Below are positions 32,326 to 44,800 of a stretch of DNA of 64,000 bases, piece after piece; the first letter of the stretch is position 1; each line of letters opens with the position of its first letter. The notes under the pieces are model-generated. The model worked only from the letters and a program-made list of their open reading frames with translations, was not told the DNA's origin and did not search any database. The position numbers were made by a program, and so were the translations under genes. Source of the DNA: Actinostola sp. cb2023 (lineage: Eukaryota > Cnidaria > Anthozoa > Actiniaria > Actinostolidae). The stretch spans positions 340,501 to 404,500 of the forward strand of contig JAUJYZ010001097.1 of the NCBI GenBank assembly GCA_033675265.1, read 5' to 3'.

Positions 32326-32982
32326 CAGGGGCGTAGCGTGCATATACGCACGTACGCACGTGCGTACAATTTAAAATACTTAAAATACAAATATTATATG
32401 AAGAATAAAAAAAGAAAAAAAGAAAAAAGAAATCTAAGACCAAATCAACAGCTGACTCAGTGTAAACTTCCTGGAAACTACTCTCAGAAGGCAGGAAATG
32501 CTATTTCAGAGACCCTATATTTCAAAAATTTTCGGGGAGCATGCCACCGCACCCCCTATCAGCTCTCGCGTTCGCCACTCGTCAAAGTTATCTGCAGCGA
32601 CGTAGTCATCTCTCGACTAGTGAAAATCCCGGGGAAAACATGTAGCAGCCCCAGTGAACAGTCTCTCAAACAAAATAAATACCAAAAAACCCGGCTTCGC
32701 CTATCGGGTTGTTATATCGCTAATAGACCTCGGTAACAGTATATAAGCTTTATATAAATCCTTTACATAAATCCCCCAAAAACTGAGTGATAGATGCATT
32801 TTACTATGTATTTATGTAGCGAGAAAGTCCGCTGGAAAACGAAGAAAATGGTATTTCCAAGACACTAGATTTCTAAATTTCCAGGGGGGGGGGGGGGGCA
32901 TGCCCCTCTCCCCCTAGAAACTCACGCCTTCGGCGCTCGTAGCTCTGTGCGTATATTGGAAAAAAAGCACGCTACGCCCCTG
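32326..32982. mobile_element. Non-autonomous DNA transposon, CAGGGGCGTAGC ends
   Basis: The left end CAGGGGCGTAGCGTGC is mirrored by GCACGCTACGCCCCTG at the right. TCAGC flanks both sides (32321-32325 and 32983-32987). CAGGGGCGTAGC-type ends are common in hAT elements, but those usually make 8-bp duplications, so the superfamily is uncertain. A G-tract lies at 32884-32898. The interior has only short ORFs. Confidence 0.8.
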
Positions 32983-32987
32983 TCAGC

Positions 32988-33799
32988 CTCTGATTGGCCA
33001 ATTTTGTGACAACTGACATTTTGACATTCAGCATGCCCTGTATATGAGCAAGTACAACTGTAAACAAAATGAGAGAACGAGTTTGAAGGAGTGTTACTAG
33101 TCTTAAAAGCGAGCAGAAAGCCTGTATAATGTCTACTGCAAGGAAAAACGATGACTTGGGTCGAACTTGGGGTATTCTTCCTACGGGATTCGTGAACGTT
33201 TTATATTCCAACTTCTGCTATGCGTTTTGCCGGAAAGAACCGGAGCGATGTCGATCGCGCAAAGCAGACCAAAGCAACCGTCATTTATACGCCACTCATC
33301 TCAATAATGAAAGACCAAGTCAGCCATCCAAACAACCGTCCCTGAGCATGAAAGCAATCGCTTTCGAAGATGAGAAAGAGCTGCGAAGCAAGGATTTCGA
33401 CGTGGATGTTATTTATTATTTTCTCTTCGCTGTTTGACCCATTACAGTATTTGCCAAGCACGTTTTAAAACAGCACAGAACTGTACTGGATATACTCTTC
33501 TCCTCTTTGAAAGGGGAATTACATGTAAAGCCAAGTTTTCTATTAAAGACGTTAGAAATTTTCACTGTGTGTAGGAGCCGTTGGAAGCTCAGCTTTCAGT
33601 CTGTTGTTTCTTCAAACAGAATATATCGATACTCTAGGGACTTGTATTGAACGCTAACATCTGTATTTCGCTCGTTTATTCGTTGTATTTTATTATGCCA
33701 GTAAATTTACTCTTCTTCATACGTGCATGGTTAACTTCGAGCGAGCTGTCAAACTCACATGCAAATTGATCGAAGCGTGACGGAAATCATTAGGGGGCG
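32988..33799. other. Non-coding stretch with one 102-codon ORF
   Basis: An ORF at 33129-33437 (plus) starts MSTARKNDDLGRTWG and has a basic Cys-containing stretch (CRKEPERCRSRK). I recognise no domain and see no splice support. No other feature is seen. Confidence 0.3.
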
Positions 33800-33929
33800 G
33801 AACAGTTTTCTTTGAAGAATGTTTACAGGCTCTCCTCTCCTCCCCTCCTCCCCAGTCCCCCTCCCTTTCCTTCTCCCTCCCCTTCCCCCATCCCCCTCCC
33901 CTTGGAGAGCCTGTTCACAGGCTACTATT
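33800..33929 (-). mobile_element. GA-rich mini-element, copy C (empty Ty3 site)
   Basis: This is an inverted copy of the 27.82-kb element: TGTTTACAGGCTCTCC, a pyrimidine-rich core on the plus strand, then GGAGAGCCTGTTCACAGGCTA. Its flank GAAGAATGTTTACAGG is the uninterrupted equivalent of the Ty3 insertion site. Confidence 0.85.
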
Positions 33930-35145
33930 CTTGGGGTTCCTGTGTTACGACTGATACCAGTTGAAATCTCGATTTTTGTCTGTTCTGCCATTTGGCCCCC
34001 CCCGCATGCAGCACTTCAGGGGCAAATTTACACACAATTCTGGTGACCAGCGGTGGTACAATGTTTACTAGAACTGTCGAACTGGTGAAATGTATTCACG
34101 TTCTCTTTGGTCTTTGGTGGACTAAGTACGATGTGCTTACATTAGCTCAGGAAAGAAATGAATGAAAGAGAGCGAAGACTCGATATTTGGCGAGATTGTC
34201 TACCAGCCGTGTACGCGGAAAGGATGAAGAAAGTTCGATGGCCGAAATCGTGCAAGAAATGAACCCGGGTAGAAAATAAACAAACGAATAGCTGGTCGTC
34301 CACATGTCTCTATGTTCTATGAAAAAGAACCACAAGCTTATATTTACAGTATTTATCGGAGTGGAAGCCGTAAAAGTAACATCCACGATCGATGGCAAAT
34401 TACCTATACTCCGCCTTCGCATCGACAGTTTCACGAACCCGCGTATGCCGCTATGCATCAATCTACTCGGCCGTTATATTCTTTAGTACAGTACTAATAT
34501 TAAAGACTGGCGTTTGATGAATCAAGATGAAATAGAAGATGTGTATCAAACGAAATCAACTCGAATTTTATCGCTAATCAGAAGTCCACACAATTAATAT
34601 ATATACAAGGCGCCATTTTGTAAGTGAAACACAGGAAGCCCAAACACAAGTGAACCGAAGAGAATTTGAATGCGTTTTGTTGCGGACAGCTATGATAATA
34701 AATAAGTTAGTGCCACCTTTCATTATAATTATTGCTTATTTACTATTAGTACAATACAAATAAAAAAAATCAATTCAATGACTTTGTCAGAACTTGCACA
34801 TCAATAATAACACAGGAAGCCCAACATTGATACAGTATGCCTTTACAGTTAGTTATAGCACCTATTGGCCTCGCAGCACTTACTTGCAACATGCAACGAC
34901 TAGTTAACAAGTTATCTAGTCTGCATGTAACTCGTGACGCGTCCTAACTTCTGTTATTCTAAAAGCAAAAACCTGTATTTTGCAAGCCGTAGATGTAAAA
35001 AAAAATCATTTTCAATCAAACTATTTTATTTTGTCTGAATATTGTTCACTTTTTGTGTTGAATGTTTCGCGAGAGCTACAGGGGGTCTTTATATATGATT
35101 GACGTTTATCTAATGCGCGTGCGCTGAATCTTTGAGTTCTTGGAA
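33930..35145. other. Non-coding stretch
   Basis: No gene is recognised. ORFs up to 104 codons on either strand (34147-34497) overlap one another and carry no motif. Confidence 0.4.
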
Positions 35146-35600
35146 ATGGCATTCAGTGCAGACAAGGCTGAGGTGAGTATTACATTTCAATGGTATTGCC
35201 GAATCTTGGGATCTTTTGTACCGCAAACCTATTGTCAGTCTGTGTTAGCTTCGTTCTATTGAATAACTTGGAGGAGTCTTTTGTTGTTTCTATTGAATTA
35301 CGAATTACGTATGTGACCGGCGGTACCCATGCAGTGCAGAAGGAACCGAATCTTGTTACAAGACTTTCTTCTTCAAAGAAATGTTGCTATTGTATTTCTT
35401 TTAATTACTATACATTTTCTTGTCTTATAATTCCGTTTGTTCTTCTCTCCTTCAGCTCATGAGTCCACGGGGCGGGAACAAGATACCATGTGATCGTTAA
35501 ACTGTATTTAAAAACTTCAGATGCAAAACTCAGTATGTAAATGAAAGTAAAGAAGATGCCAAGCGATGGAAGATTTTGAACGTTGTAGCTAATGAAATGA
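35146..35600 (+). pseudogene. Two-exon gene fragment with one in-frame stop, possibly FLYWCH-like
   Basis: ATG 35146 opens nine codons (MAFSADKAE) ending at a consensus GTGAGT donor (35173). A polypyrimidine-preceded acceptor (CTCCTTCAG, 35455) opens the next exon in the same phase: LMSPRGGNKIPCDR, then TAA (35498-35500), then TVFKNFRCKTQYVNESKE and DAKRWKILNVVANEM to a GTAAGT donor at 35601. The RGGNKI start and a Trp about 35 residues on loosely recall a FLYWCH zinc finger, but the usual Cys/His residues are not convincing. Splice signals and frame are consistent across the stop, so a recently broken gene or exapted fragment is plausible. Confidence 0.3.
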
Positions 35601-36699
35601 GTAAGTTATCAATCTTTAGTTCAATGCTGGTTTTCTTTTGCATAATTTATTAGTTTGATATTTCTCGGAAACTGGAATAAATTAATGTATCACGATTTTC
35701 AAGTCACTTTGTTTTATTTTGAGACGTCTCAAAACAACCGCGCGCGATTGGCTCACAGGATATGATTGACAGCGAAAATGACATTTTTTTGGTATCTGGC
35801 TTTCAACTACAATGCGAATGCAGGAATGTTCTTCGTTTTTTCAAGGAAAATTCAAGGTTATTCCAGAGTAAAAAGGAGTTTCTACAATTGAGTATTATCA
35901 GTATTATGTTATGTGTATAAACAAGGGAAGCTAAGGTCGTAGTTAAGGTGAGAAATGATTCTGTCAAACCTCATTCACAGCTAAAATTTAATTTCACCTG
36001 AGACGGGCGAAAGCTACGAACACTCTAGTTTCTTGATAAAACTAGATGCTGTAAAAGTGTAAATTACAATCAGGCACATGATGAAAACCTTGATCAGTTT
36101 AAGACAATAAAACAGTTATTATAATTATTTGGACGTTTGTTTATTGCAGAATAACATTGAATGAAGTTGAATGAATTTACAGTGAAAGTTGTTCTTTGCC
36201 GTGAAAATCCGGCCAATCTTGTAGAATCTTGTGCTTAATTTGCCGTCTTTTGAGCTATTTTCCACCCTGCATTGGACTTGACGTCGACTGACATATTGCA
36301 GTCACATTTGCCCTTGTATATACAGAAGATTGAGGGTTAAAACATCGTTGAATTTTCACGAAATTATATTTACTGAATCGATTCACTTTCAATCCGGCGA
36401 ACCGTACGATAAACTTTGGATTTGTTTTCATTCGCTTTTCTGCCAAAATAAGAGATGAAATGCCTGTCATGACACAAAAGAGGAAGCTTGTCAATAGTTC
36501 TTTATAATCACTATCATGTTAACTTGTTTAAACTGTCATTTTAACGTTTTTTTAAATATTTTTGTACTGAAAACAGTTTTCAAAAACTTCAATCGTCGCC
36601 ACGTCAACGCGCGACGTGGTGAGAATTTGAACAAAATCAGAATGCTTTCCTTGTTATTTTATTAGTTTTTCTTGCGAATTATTGTAGAATCGTGATACA
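35601..36699. other. Non-coding stretch
   Basis: No gene or element is identified. The 79-codon ORF at 36255-36494 (minus) has no motif. Confidence 0.4.
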
Positions 36700-36775
36700 A
36701 AACTAATTGGGATTTTGAGACGGCGATACCACAAAATATTTTGTGGTATCGCCGTCTCAAAATCCCAATTAGTTT
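36700..36775. repeat. Perfect 76-bp palindrome
   Basis: The 38-base arms run from AAACTAATTGGGATTTTGAG inwards to the centre ACAAAAT|ATTTTGT at 36737/36738, with no mismatch and no loop. It could form a cruciform or be a very small MITE. Confidence 0.97.
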
Positions 36776-36907
36776 ATAGTGTTACTTCCGCTTTATGAAT
36801 CATGCATAAATTACTTGATTATTAATTAGCCTTATATGGACGTCATTTCCGGTGTGGGTTTGCTCCTATCTCTGTGTAATGATTACTTGGCGTTGCATAG
36901 TCTTATT

Positions 36908-37198
36908 CCCAGGGGGGGGTACTCAGGGGTATCAGTGACGGGGAGGTGCGAATGAGGCCAAACTTTTTAACCCCCAAAAAGTCCATTATACTAAAACAAG
37001 ACCCCAAAAAAGTCCAATGGCCCAAAATCGTAGAATATCATTTTTATCAACCGCCCAAAAAAGTCCTTGCCAAAATCTTTATATCAAAAACAGTCCACCA
37101 GAAAATTGATAACCCCCCAAAAGTCCCAAGCCGTGAATTTCAAACCCCAAAAAGGTCTTTGCACCTCCCCGTCACTGATACCCCTGAGTACCACCCTG
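36908..37198. mobile_element. MITE with G-rich ends; host site of the Harbinger element
   Basis: The ends CCCAGGGGGGGGTACTCAGG and GGTATCAGTGACGGGGAGGT are mirrored by ACCTCCCCGTCACTGATACC and CCTGAGTACCACCCTGG. The internal part has many CCCCAAAAAGTCC-like direct repeats. Its final CTGGG is split by the Harbinger transposon: CTG at 37196-37198, resuming CTGGG at 47880. Confidence 0.88.
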
Positions 37199-39346
37199 GG
37201 GCCCGTTTCTCGAAGCGCGCGGTAACTTATCGGGCCCGTTAACCTACCCGTAAACTTCCCGATCAACTATAGTGGTGTTTCTCAAAGTGCGCGTTATTAT
37301 CGGACCCGTTATTTTTTGCGTTAATTCACGGAAAGTTTACGGGTGCTCGCATGCTCCCGTTAACTTCCCGTAAACGAAAAAATGGCGGCCGGAGCAATTT
37401 GCTTCGGTCAAATTCGTCAAGAAAAAACTTTTAAAGATCGGATTTCCCTCGACGGAATGCGCGAGAATGAGGTGGTGGAAAGATATAGGTTGTCTTCTGA
37501 AAGAATAAGATGGCTGGTGAATAAATTGTCGCCTGAGTTGAGGAGAAGAACGAAGCGCAACTTCCCATTAAGTTGCGAAGTGCAGGTAAGACTTTCGACA
37601 TCAAATCTACTTTTAAAATATATTTTCTATTGAAAATTGAAAGAAAAATATATCGTTTTGATTGTAACATTTGCTCAATCAATGTATTATATTTCAGATC
37701 TTAACAGCATTGCGATATTATGCATCAGGCAGTTTTTTAAAAGTCATAGCAGATACCATCGGGCTGTCCAAAGCCAGCGTTAGCCGGTGTATACACAACG
37801 TTTCTTCTTGTATAGTTGATATTGCACATGACTGGATATCATTTCCTACAAGTAACACAGAGATCAATGTAAGTTTACTATGAAACTCAATAGAATTCTT
37901 GAGGACATCAAAAATAGTAGATGTATCATTAAAAAGTACATGTTAATCTGATGAAAAATCCTCTTCATTTATGCATGAACTTTAATTTAGTAATGCATTA
38001 AATTATCAATATAAGCTTAATGGTCACTTATACTATAATTACGGTATAACTCTTTTTATCAATAACCGAAGACGAAGTCAATAACAAAATATAAACTTAA
38101 GCTTAAAATAACATTTGACTACGTTTCCATCGACTGCTGCACGCAGCTCACTGAAAGGCCGAAGCACAAATCTAAAGGCAAAGATAATGAGGCTAAGTAA
38201 AATAAGACACTACACTTGATTATAAAGTTGTCCTCGTCTTAATATGATTTTTTTGGCAATTTTATTATGAACTTCCAGTGTGAGCAGAACGTACGTACCT
38301 CCAAACATGACCAAGGCAAATCGATCAAAATTATAAGGATCCACTTATTAAAAAAGGAATTTTAATAAGCTTACTATAAAAACATCACATAACCGTCATA
38401 CCTTTTTTGTCGATGTAAAATGACATCCCATTGAATCACATTATAAATCCTGATCTCAGAAAAAAAGACTTGAGCACAGTTGTAGTAGCTTACTTGTACA
38501 CGAAGGTTCGGTTCATGTCGATGATTAATTGTTCTAAAGTTGAATGGATTTGTAGTCAATGACCCACTTTGTATAATAACAGTGTAGTAGATCCAATGGT
38601 TCATCTTTCCATGTGATTTGTAGTCAATCAGACACTTTGTATAATAACAGTGTAGTAGATCCAATGGCTCATCTTTCCATGTGATTTGTAGTCAATCAGA
38701 TACAAATTCCATCCAAACGAAACGGCCATCCCCAAAAATCGACGTTGTTATTCAATGCCAGCAAGAAGACCCACAAACAATCAACTTACTATACTTACAG
38801 ACCCTTACAGATATATACATATTGGTATATCAATGAATTATTTCCATTTTGAATTATTTCTCTAGGTAGATAAATAAATAAATATTAAGTAAATAAATAA
38901 TAAATAAATATAAAATAAATAAATAAATATGAAGTAAATAAATAATAAATAGATAAATAATAATTAAATATAAAGTAAATAATAAATAAATATAAAGTAC
39001 ATCAATAAAAAATAAATATAAAGTAAATAAATAAATAAATAAAAAATAAATATAAAGTAAATAAATAAATAAATAATAAATAAATATGAAGTAAATAAAT
39101 AATAAATAAAAATTAAATATAAAGTAAATAATAAATAAATATAAAGTAAATAAATAAATAATAAATAAATAAATATAAAGTAAATAATAAATAAATAAAT
39201 AATTAAAAATTAAATATAAAGTAAATAATAAATTAATATAAAGTAAATAAATAAAAAATAAATAAATAAAAAGTAAATAAATAATAAATAAATATAAAGT
39301 AAATAAATAGTAAATAAATATAAAATAAACAAATAATAAATAAATA
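37199..39346 (+). repeat. Left terminal inverted repeat of Harbinger
   Basis: It contains the promoter region, transposase exons 1 and 2 and an AT-rich TAAATAAA tract, all mirrored at 45461-47879. It lacks a block of about 268 bp present in the right copy (46027-46295). Confidence 0.93.
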
Positions 39347-40077
39347 TGAAGTAAATAAAAAAATAACCGAGTGTCTTTGTCTCTGATGTCTGAAAATGTT
39401 GTTGGTTTCAGGAAACAATGGCATCATTCTATGAAATTGCTGGCTTCCCCAGAATTATTGGAGCCATTGATGGAAGCCTGATTCCAATAAAGGCTCCAAA
39501 CAAGGAGGAACACCTTTATGTGTGCCACAAAGGCTTCCATGCCATAAATGTCATGGCTGTTTGTAATGCAGATCTTGTGTTTACAAATGTCTTAGCTAAG
39601 TGGCATGGGTCCACACACGACTCTGCCGTTTTCAATACCAGTGAATTGCAATACCATTTAGAAAATGGTGGTGGAAGGGATGGCTGGCTGCTGGGTGACA
39701 GGGGTTATGCCCTACAGCCCTACCTAATGACCCCTTTCAGACCAGCAAATGTTGTAACAGAGCCAGAGAAACGGTACCAATCAAGCCATACCAAGACAAG
39801 GAACACCATTGAAAGATGCTTTGGTCTATGGAAGCAACGGTTCCGTTGTGTAGATGTTTCGGGTGGGGCAATGCAGTTTGAACCAAGTCGTTGCTGCAGG
39901 ATCATTTTGGCAATTGCAGTTCTGCACAACATGTGCCTTAAAGACAACACTGATTTGCCTTTAGGTGCAGATGCTGTTGTGGAACAGGGTGGTGCCGAAA
40001 TGGGAGCGCTTCAGGATGTCAACACTCAGGCGGGAAGTCAAGTGAGAGCACGTTTGATAAATGATGTATTTACCTAA
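37382..40077 (+). CDS. HARBI1-like Harbinger transposase (three exons)
   Basis: Joined exons 37382-37585, 37698-37868 and 39412-40077 give 346 aa, the usual HARBI1 length. All junctions are GT-AG and phase 0 (CAG|GTAAGA, TTTCAG|ATC, AAT|GTAAGT, TTTCAG|GAA). ATG 37382 follows AAAAA and reads MAAGAICFGQ. Exon 2 encodes the helix-turn-helix-like ALRYYASGSFLKVIADTIGL with SKASVSRCIH. Exon 3 carries the DDE domain: AIDGSLIPI (first Asp), LGDRGYALQPYLMTPF (second Asp) and TRNTIERCFGLWKQRF (Glu). The enzyme excises and reinserts the element and usually needs the Myb partner for nuclear entry and end recognition. Exons 1 and 2 lie in the terminal repeat; exon 3 is unique. No disabling change is seen. 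Confidence 0.93.
38868..39366 (+). repeat. TAAATAAA-type tract, left
   Basis: AT-only tandem motifs (AAATAAATAAATAT, AAGTAAATAA) form the inner part of the left inverted repeat and the intron before transposase exon 3. The tract mirrors 45462-45948, with copy-number differences. Confidence 0.9.
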
Positions 40078-40278
40078 TAATTAGGTAAATATTAAACATC
40101 TCTTGTTATAAATAGCACGTCTTAAAAATATTACATTTAACATGGTGATATATGTTACATATTTACATCTTGTAATTTTATACTCCCAGCAGTAATTCCC
40201 AATCTGGGGAACAAAACAATAGTTCATAAAGTAGTTTGTAAGGTATCGTCAAACTTTTAAATTAAAAGACTACTTGAA

Positions 40279-40378
40279 AAAAAAAACGAGCCCAGACAGG
40301 AATTGAACCCATATGATCTCCTGGATACTACTAGTCAGGCGGTGATCTAACCACTAAGTCAGTCTGGAACTCATATGA
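40279..40378 (-). mobile_element. tRNA-derived SINE head, minus-strand copy
   Basis: On the minus strand an A-box-like TGACTTAGTGGTTAGA (40361-40346) is followed by a B-box-like GGTTCAATTCC (40309-40299). The ends TTCCAGAC and GTCTGGG can pair. An A-tract borders it at 40279-40286. It resembles a tRNA gene in spacing but the arms are degenerate, so it is called a SINE, not a tRNA. Confidence 0.6.
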
Positions 40379-40446
40379 GTGAGCGAGGTCTTAGGATCGT
40401 ATTAATAATAATAAAGATACCTACATTTAGCTACATTGTAATATGA

Positions 40447-40575
40447 CCCTTAAAGACCTGACTGACACTCATATGAGTTCCAGTGGCTCAGTGGTTAGAT
40501 CACCACCTGACTAGTAGTATCAGTTCAATTCTTGTCTGCATGCGCACATATAAGGCTCGTTTTTTTTTCAAGCAG
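40447..40575 (+). mobile_element. tRNA-derived SINE head, plus-strand copy
   Basis: TGGCTCAGTGGTTAGA (40484-40499) and AGTTCAATTCT (40522-40532) match the A and B boxes of the neighbouring minus-strand copy, with part of the region between the boxes deleted. A T-tract follows. The two copies form an inverted pair. Confidence 0.55.
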
Positions 40576-40618
40576 TTTTTGTTAAACTTGATGAAACCAT
40601 ACAAACTACTTGATGGAC

Positions 40619-40763
40619 TAGAGTGCAAACCATATGTCCGTGAAATAGTACTATTACTAAAAAGTACTAAATAGTGTTATCTCTATTGTTTTCTATTGTT
40701 TCATCAGTGCTATTTAGTACTAATTAGTTAGTATTGTTTCACGGACATATGGTTTGCACTCTA
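40619..40763. mobile_element. TA-flanked MITE, 145 bp
   Basis: GAGTGCAAACCATATGTCCG followed by TGAAA is perfectly mirrored at 40737-40761. TA is present on both sides. The interior has repeated AGTACTAAATAG motifs. Confidence 0.9.
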
Positions 40764-41189
40764 TTACCAAGCGACAAATTACTACCGGTATATAACTTAA
40801 AATCAGTTCTTATATCTCTGGCTGAAAACAGAAAACATTCTTTATATACAAATTCTTTATATTGATTGTCCCCCAGATTGGGAATTACTGCAAGGGATCT
40901 ACATTTATTGACAGACTGTATGACTTGCTCAGTTGTCACCATGAAAGCCATCTTGCATGTGATTAACGTCCCACTTGCCTTTAACAAAAAGAAGTTACAC
41001 ATTAGCTATTAGAAAATAGAATGAACTTGAACTTGAAATGAATTTAGACCCCATCCACTCTTAATAAATGTGGAGCTCTATCATTTTTATTTGAAAACGC
41101 AAACCAAAACAAAGTGTTTTAAAAATGCATTAGTGCAGACAGGAGCACAATTAGTACCGCATAATTTTAATACAGTAATGTCTCTTATT

Positions 41190-41333
41190 GACATACACAA
41201 ATGTTACTAATGTTTGGAGTAGAAATATATTAACTGTGTTAATACCATGTACATGTATGTCTTTATTAACACAGTTAATATATTTTACTCTAAACAAAAT
41301 TAGTAAATTTTACATGTACAGTGTATATAGAGA
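41190..41333. repeat. AT-rich imperfect palindrome
   Basis: The core AAATATATTAACTGTG with its complement (41223-41285) lies within a weaker outer match extending to about 41190 and 41333. It is probably a small MITE inside the Myb gene region. Confidence 0.7.
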
Positions 41334-41820
41334 CAGCAAAAATCCAAACTGATTAGCAGTTCATACAATACATTATATATTATTGTTTTTTATTGTGGGT
41401 AGACAAATTCAGCTACAAAATTGGTTGGTTTCCAATTTGGCCCACTATTTAACAATAATATTATTTGCCGAAGGCGAAGTGATTATAATTGTCACATAAT
41501 CACTGGTCACTTGACCAATCACATCAGCGTGCGAAACTCTATATTCAAGTCTAAAATTACACTAAATAGTGATATCATAAAGTTCTCTCTATATTTCAGT
41601 ACCTGTGTTAGGTGCCTTCAATATCTCCAGCTCAAGCTTCAGTTTTTCAGTATAGTTTATAATAATAAGTGGCTGTTTCAAAGTACTAAAAAGTATCAAA
41701 GAATCAGATTGGTATAATTAAAAGGATTGGAATGTGTTCAATAAATGTTCCAAAAGATAAGAAAGCTGAATAATAACAATAATACCTAATGAACTTACTT
41801 CCATCTGTACATCAGATAAG

Positions 41821-44800
41821 GTTTTCTTGATTTTCTTTTTAGGCCTACAGCTTTCCATTGGCAGTAAAACTTCCTAATAAATTGATCAAAAAATATGTTA
41901 ATTAATTTAATTTACTATTATCAATCATGGGATAGTCATTTCTAAATAAATAAAATTATGCATCTAAACCAACCATGGCTAGAGAGTTAAAGGCCTGATG
42001 GCAGTCTTTATTAATAATATTATAACAATAATATACTTACCAAACATGAGCTACATGTATGACATTTCTATCTAGTACATGTACATACATGTACATGTAG
42101 TTCATATACAGTCAATTGCAGAAACCTTGTAGTTTTGAAATATGTACATAATATACACAATCCTAATGAGATGCATAAATACCTAATGAGATACACTTTC
42201 TTCTTCAGATTTGTTATAAAACAGTTTGTTGACCTCTGTTGGAGGTTGGAGACCGCAACCCAACGAATATCTTCAGAATAAGCTTTTGGCATCTCAAGAT
42301 AGTAAAATTAAGTTCCTAATTAAATGTTACTGAGAGAGAAATTAATCCTATTTATTTAGTATTTAATTTGGGCTATTTAGTACAAATTCCTCAGTGTTGT
42401 GTTATATACTTTGAAGTGTAAACAACAACCTGTCAGTTTTATGTCAGGAATGCCATTTAAAAGTAGCTTTGTAGATCTCATTAAATAGGTATTTATGCAT
42501 CTCATTAGGTATGTGTATATGTATATTATTTCAAAACTACAATGTTTCTGCAATTGACTGTATATGTGATTATGAAATGTACATCTTACAATTCATATAT
42601 TATGAAATGTACATGTATCTTACAATTTTAATATTATAAAACAATAATGGTAGAATCAAGATACATTGATTTTTGATTACCTTGATTTCAAAGTCATCAT
42701 GACCTCTAGCTCCACAAGATGGCAAAGCAGGACTTTCCTTTGAAAAAAAGAAAATATGTTAATTCAAATAATTATTGTTAATTGACTGAAATGAACAAAA
42801 AGACAGTTCAACTTTAAATAATAATTTAATAATATTATTATTATTATTAAATATACATTGTATCCAGAGTCATTTTTGTGAAACGTTTAAGGTGATTAAT
42901 GTCTATAGTATTAGTATATGCACACCTGCGTTGGCAAATAGTGTGGCTACGAGTGTTTTTAGGTCACAGATTCAGATTCAGATTCAGATTCAGATTGTAT
43001 CTCATTAGGTATTTATGCATCTCATTATAAGGTATGTGTATATTATGTACATATTTCAAAACTACAACTTAATGTACATACATGTACTATAGAAATGTCA
43101 TATCTCATGTTCTTGTAAACCTATTATTGTTTAAAATTAAGACTGCTAAGTCAGCCCATTAACTCTCTAGCATGGTTGGTTTAGACATACCTGAAATTCA
43201 GAAAGAGAGGAGTCCAACATTGTGTCACTCAAAGATTGAGGATCAATGGTATATGCAGTGAAGGGTCTTTTATAACTTGAACCAGCTAAAAAGAGAAGTC
43301 AATAAGAAGGACCATTCATACTAAATGTAAGTTACCAGTCCCTTTCAGGGTTGATCCTTGCTAAATTGTCACTATACTACTGGTAGAACCCTGCTTTACA
43401 GACACCCACTCAGCTTCTATGATTTATGATTTTCAACACGACAACGATTATGCAATTAGCTATTATATATGTTCTGTGAAAAAGGAGTAGCTGATTCATG
43501 AGTGCAGCCTAAATATCAAAACATGGTTTAAATGCTTGCACACAATAGTATATACTTATAAACTTATAAAGAATGAAAAAGGATGAAAACTACCTTTTGC
43601 AAAAGTGTCAATCCCGCCAGAAATTCCATTATTGCTTCTGGACCTGAGATGTCTGCTATGTTTTGCTCACATTCGTTGAGAGATTGGCATGTTGGAGTAT
43701 CTTGATTATCAACCTTAAAGTAAAAACATTTTATTTTTTTTGTCAAAGAATGCACGAAATATGCACAAGAACGCACGAAATATGGGACTGTATTTTTGAT
43801 AGTTACTTCAAACTGGCTTTCCAATCAATCATGCAGAATCATGTGATGAAAATTAACCAATCAGCGTGCAAGAGGTTCTGTGAATTTTTACTCGTCATGT
43901 ATTTTGGCTCGCCTTAAATGACTCGTAAAAATAAACAACCGTATTAGATGATTAGACGACTAATAACCTCTATTTATTGTCAGACAAAATGCTATTTAAT
44001 TACGGTAGTTATTGTTGGGTTGCAACTGGTGTTTATCATTGTATTAGTGTCTCTTGTTTAATTTAAAGTTCATCCAACAAAATTATTATAATAGCTATCA
44101 TATCTCTTGATACTCTAGGGACACTTGAAACCCAGCAATATGAATGATTCCTGCAATTCAAATAAAAAAATACCTCATCAGGTAAAACCCCATTTCCGGT
44201 TATCCTGATTCTCCTTATTTCTTCATTCTTTGCCGTTCTTTCTTTCTTTTTTACTTGAGAAGCCATGTCTTCCCATCTCTTTTTCACCTGAATTTTAATT
44301 AACAAATACAAAATGTTTTGTATTAATTCTTGCCAAACATGTTTTTCCAAATAGTGTATGGAGTGAGGGGCCTTTTATATTTTAATAAGTGAGAATGACA
44401 GACTGCTGACTATTTGGAAATAATTTGACTGTTTTTTGAAATTATGAGCGAAATCCATTCTTCAGAGGTATTTAGAACTGAACAATAATATTATTACAGT
44501 ATGATAAACTTTTGTTACTTTAATTAATTACCTGCTCTATACTCTTTTTTTCTCCACCATTTACGGCGTTCACTGCCGAAGTGACACGCTCCCACGCCTC
44601 TCTTTTCTTTTCGTTTGTAATGGTAGATGAAAAAACTTGCTTTTCAGAACATACTACAAAAAATACATTTTATAATTTGATTTTTAAAGTTTATAAAATG
44701 TTTTCGAAACTCTGCATATAAAAGCAAAACAGACGTTTTATGTTACAAGTCTACAAGACAAATCCTCGAGTATGGTTACAAGACAGACTTTATATTTTTT

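Noticed and set aside
33129..33437. 102-codon ORF MSTARKNDDLGRTWG
   Set aside because: No recognisable domain, no splice signals of note, no repeat copy; not called as a gene.
38374..38664. 96-codon ORF MDLLHCYYTKCLIDY mirrored at 46420-46752
   Set aside because: It lies in the intronic part of the Harbinger inverted repeat, contains an internal direct duplication and has no motif. It appears twice only because the repeat does.
40291..40369. Functional tRNA gene on the minus strand
   Set aside because: A and B boxes fit but the arms are imperfect, no clear anticodon stem was found and a second degenerate copy lies next to it, so SINE origin is more likely.
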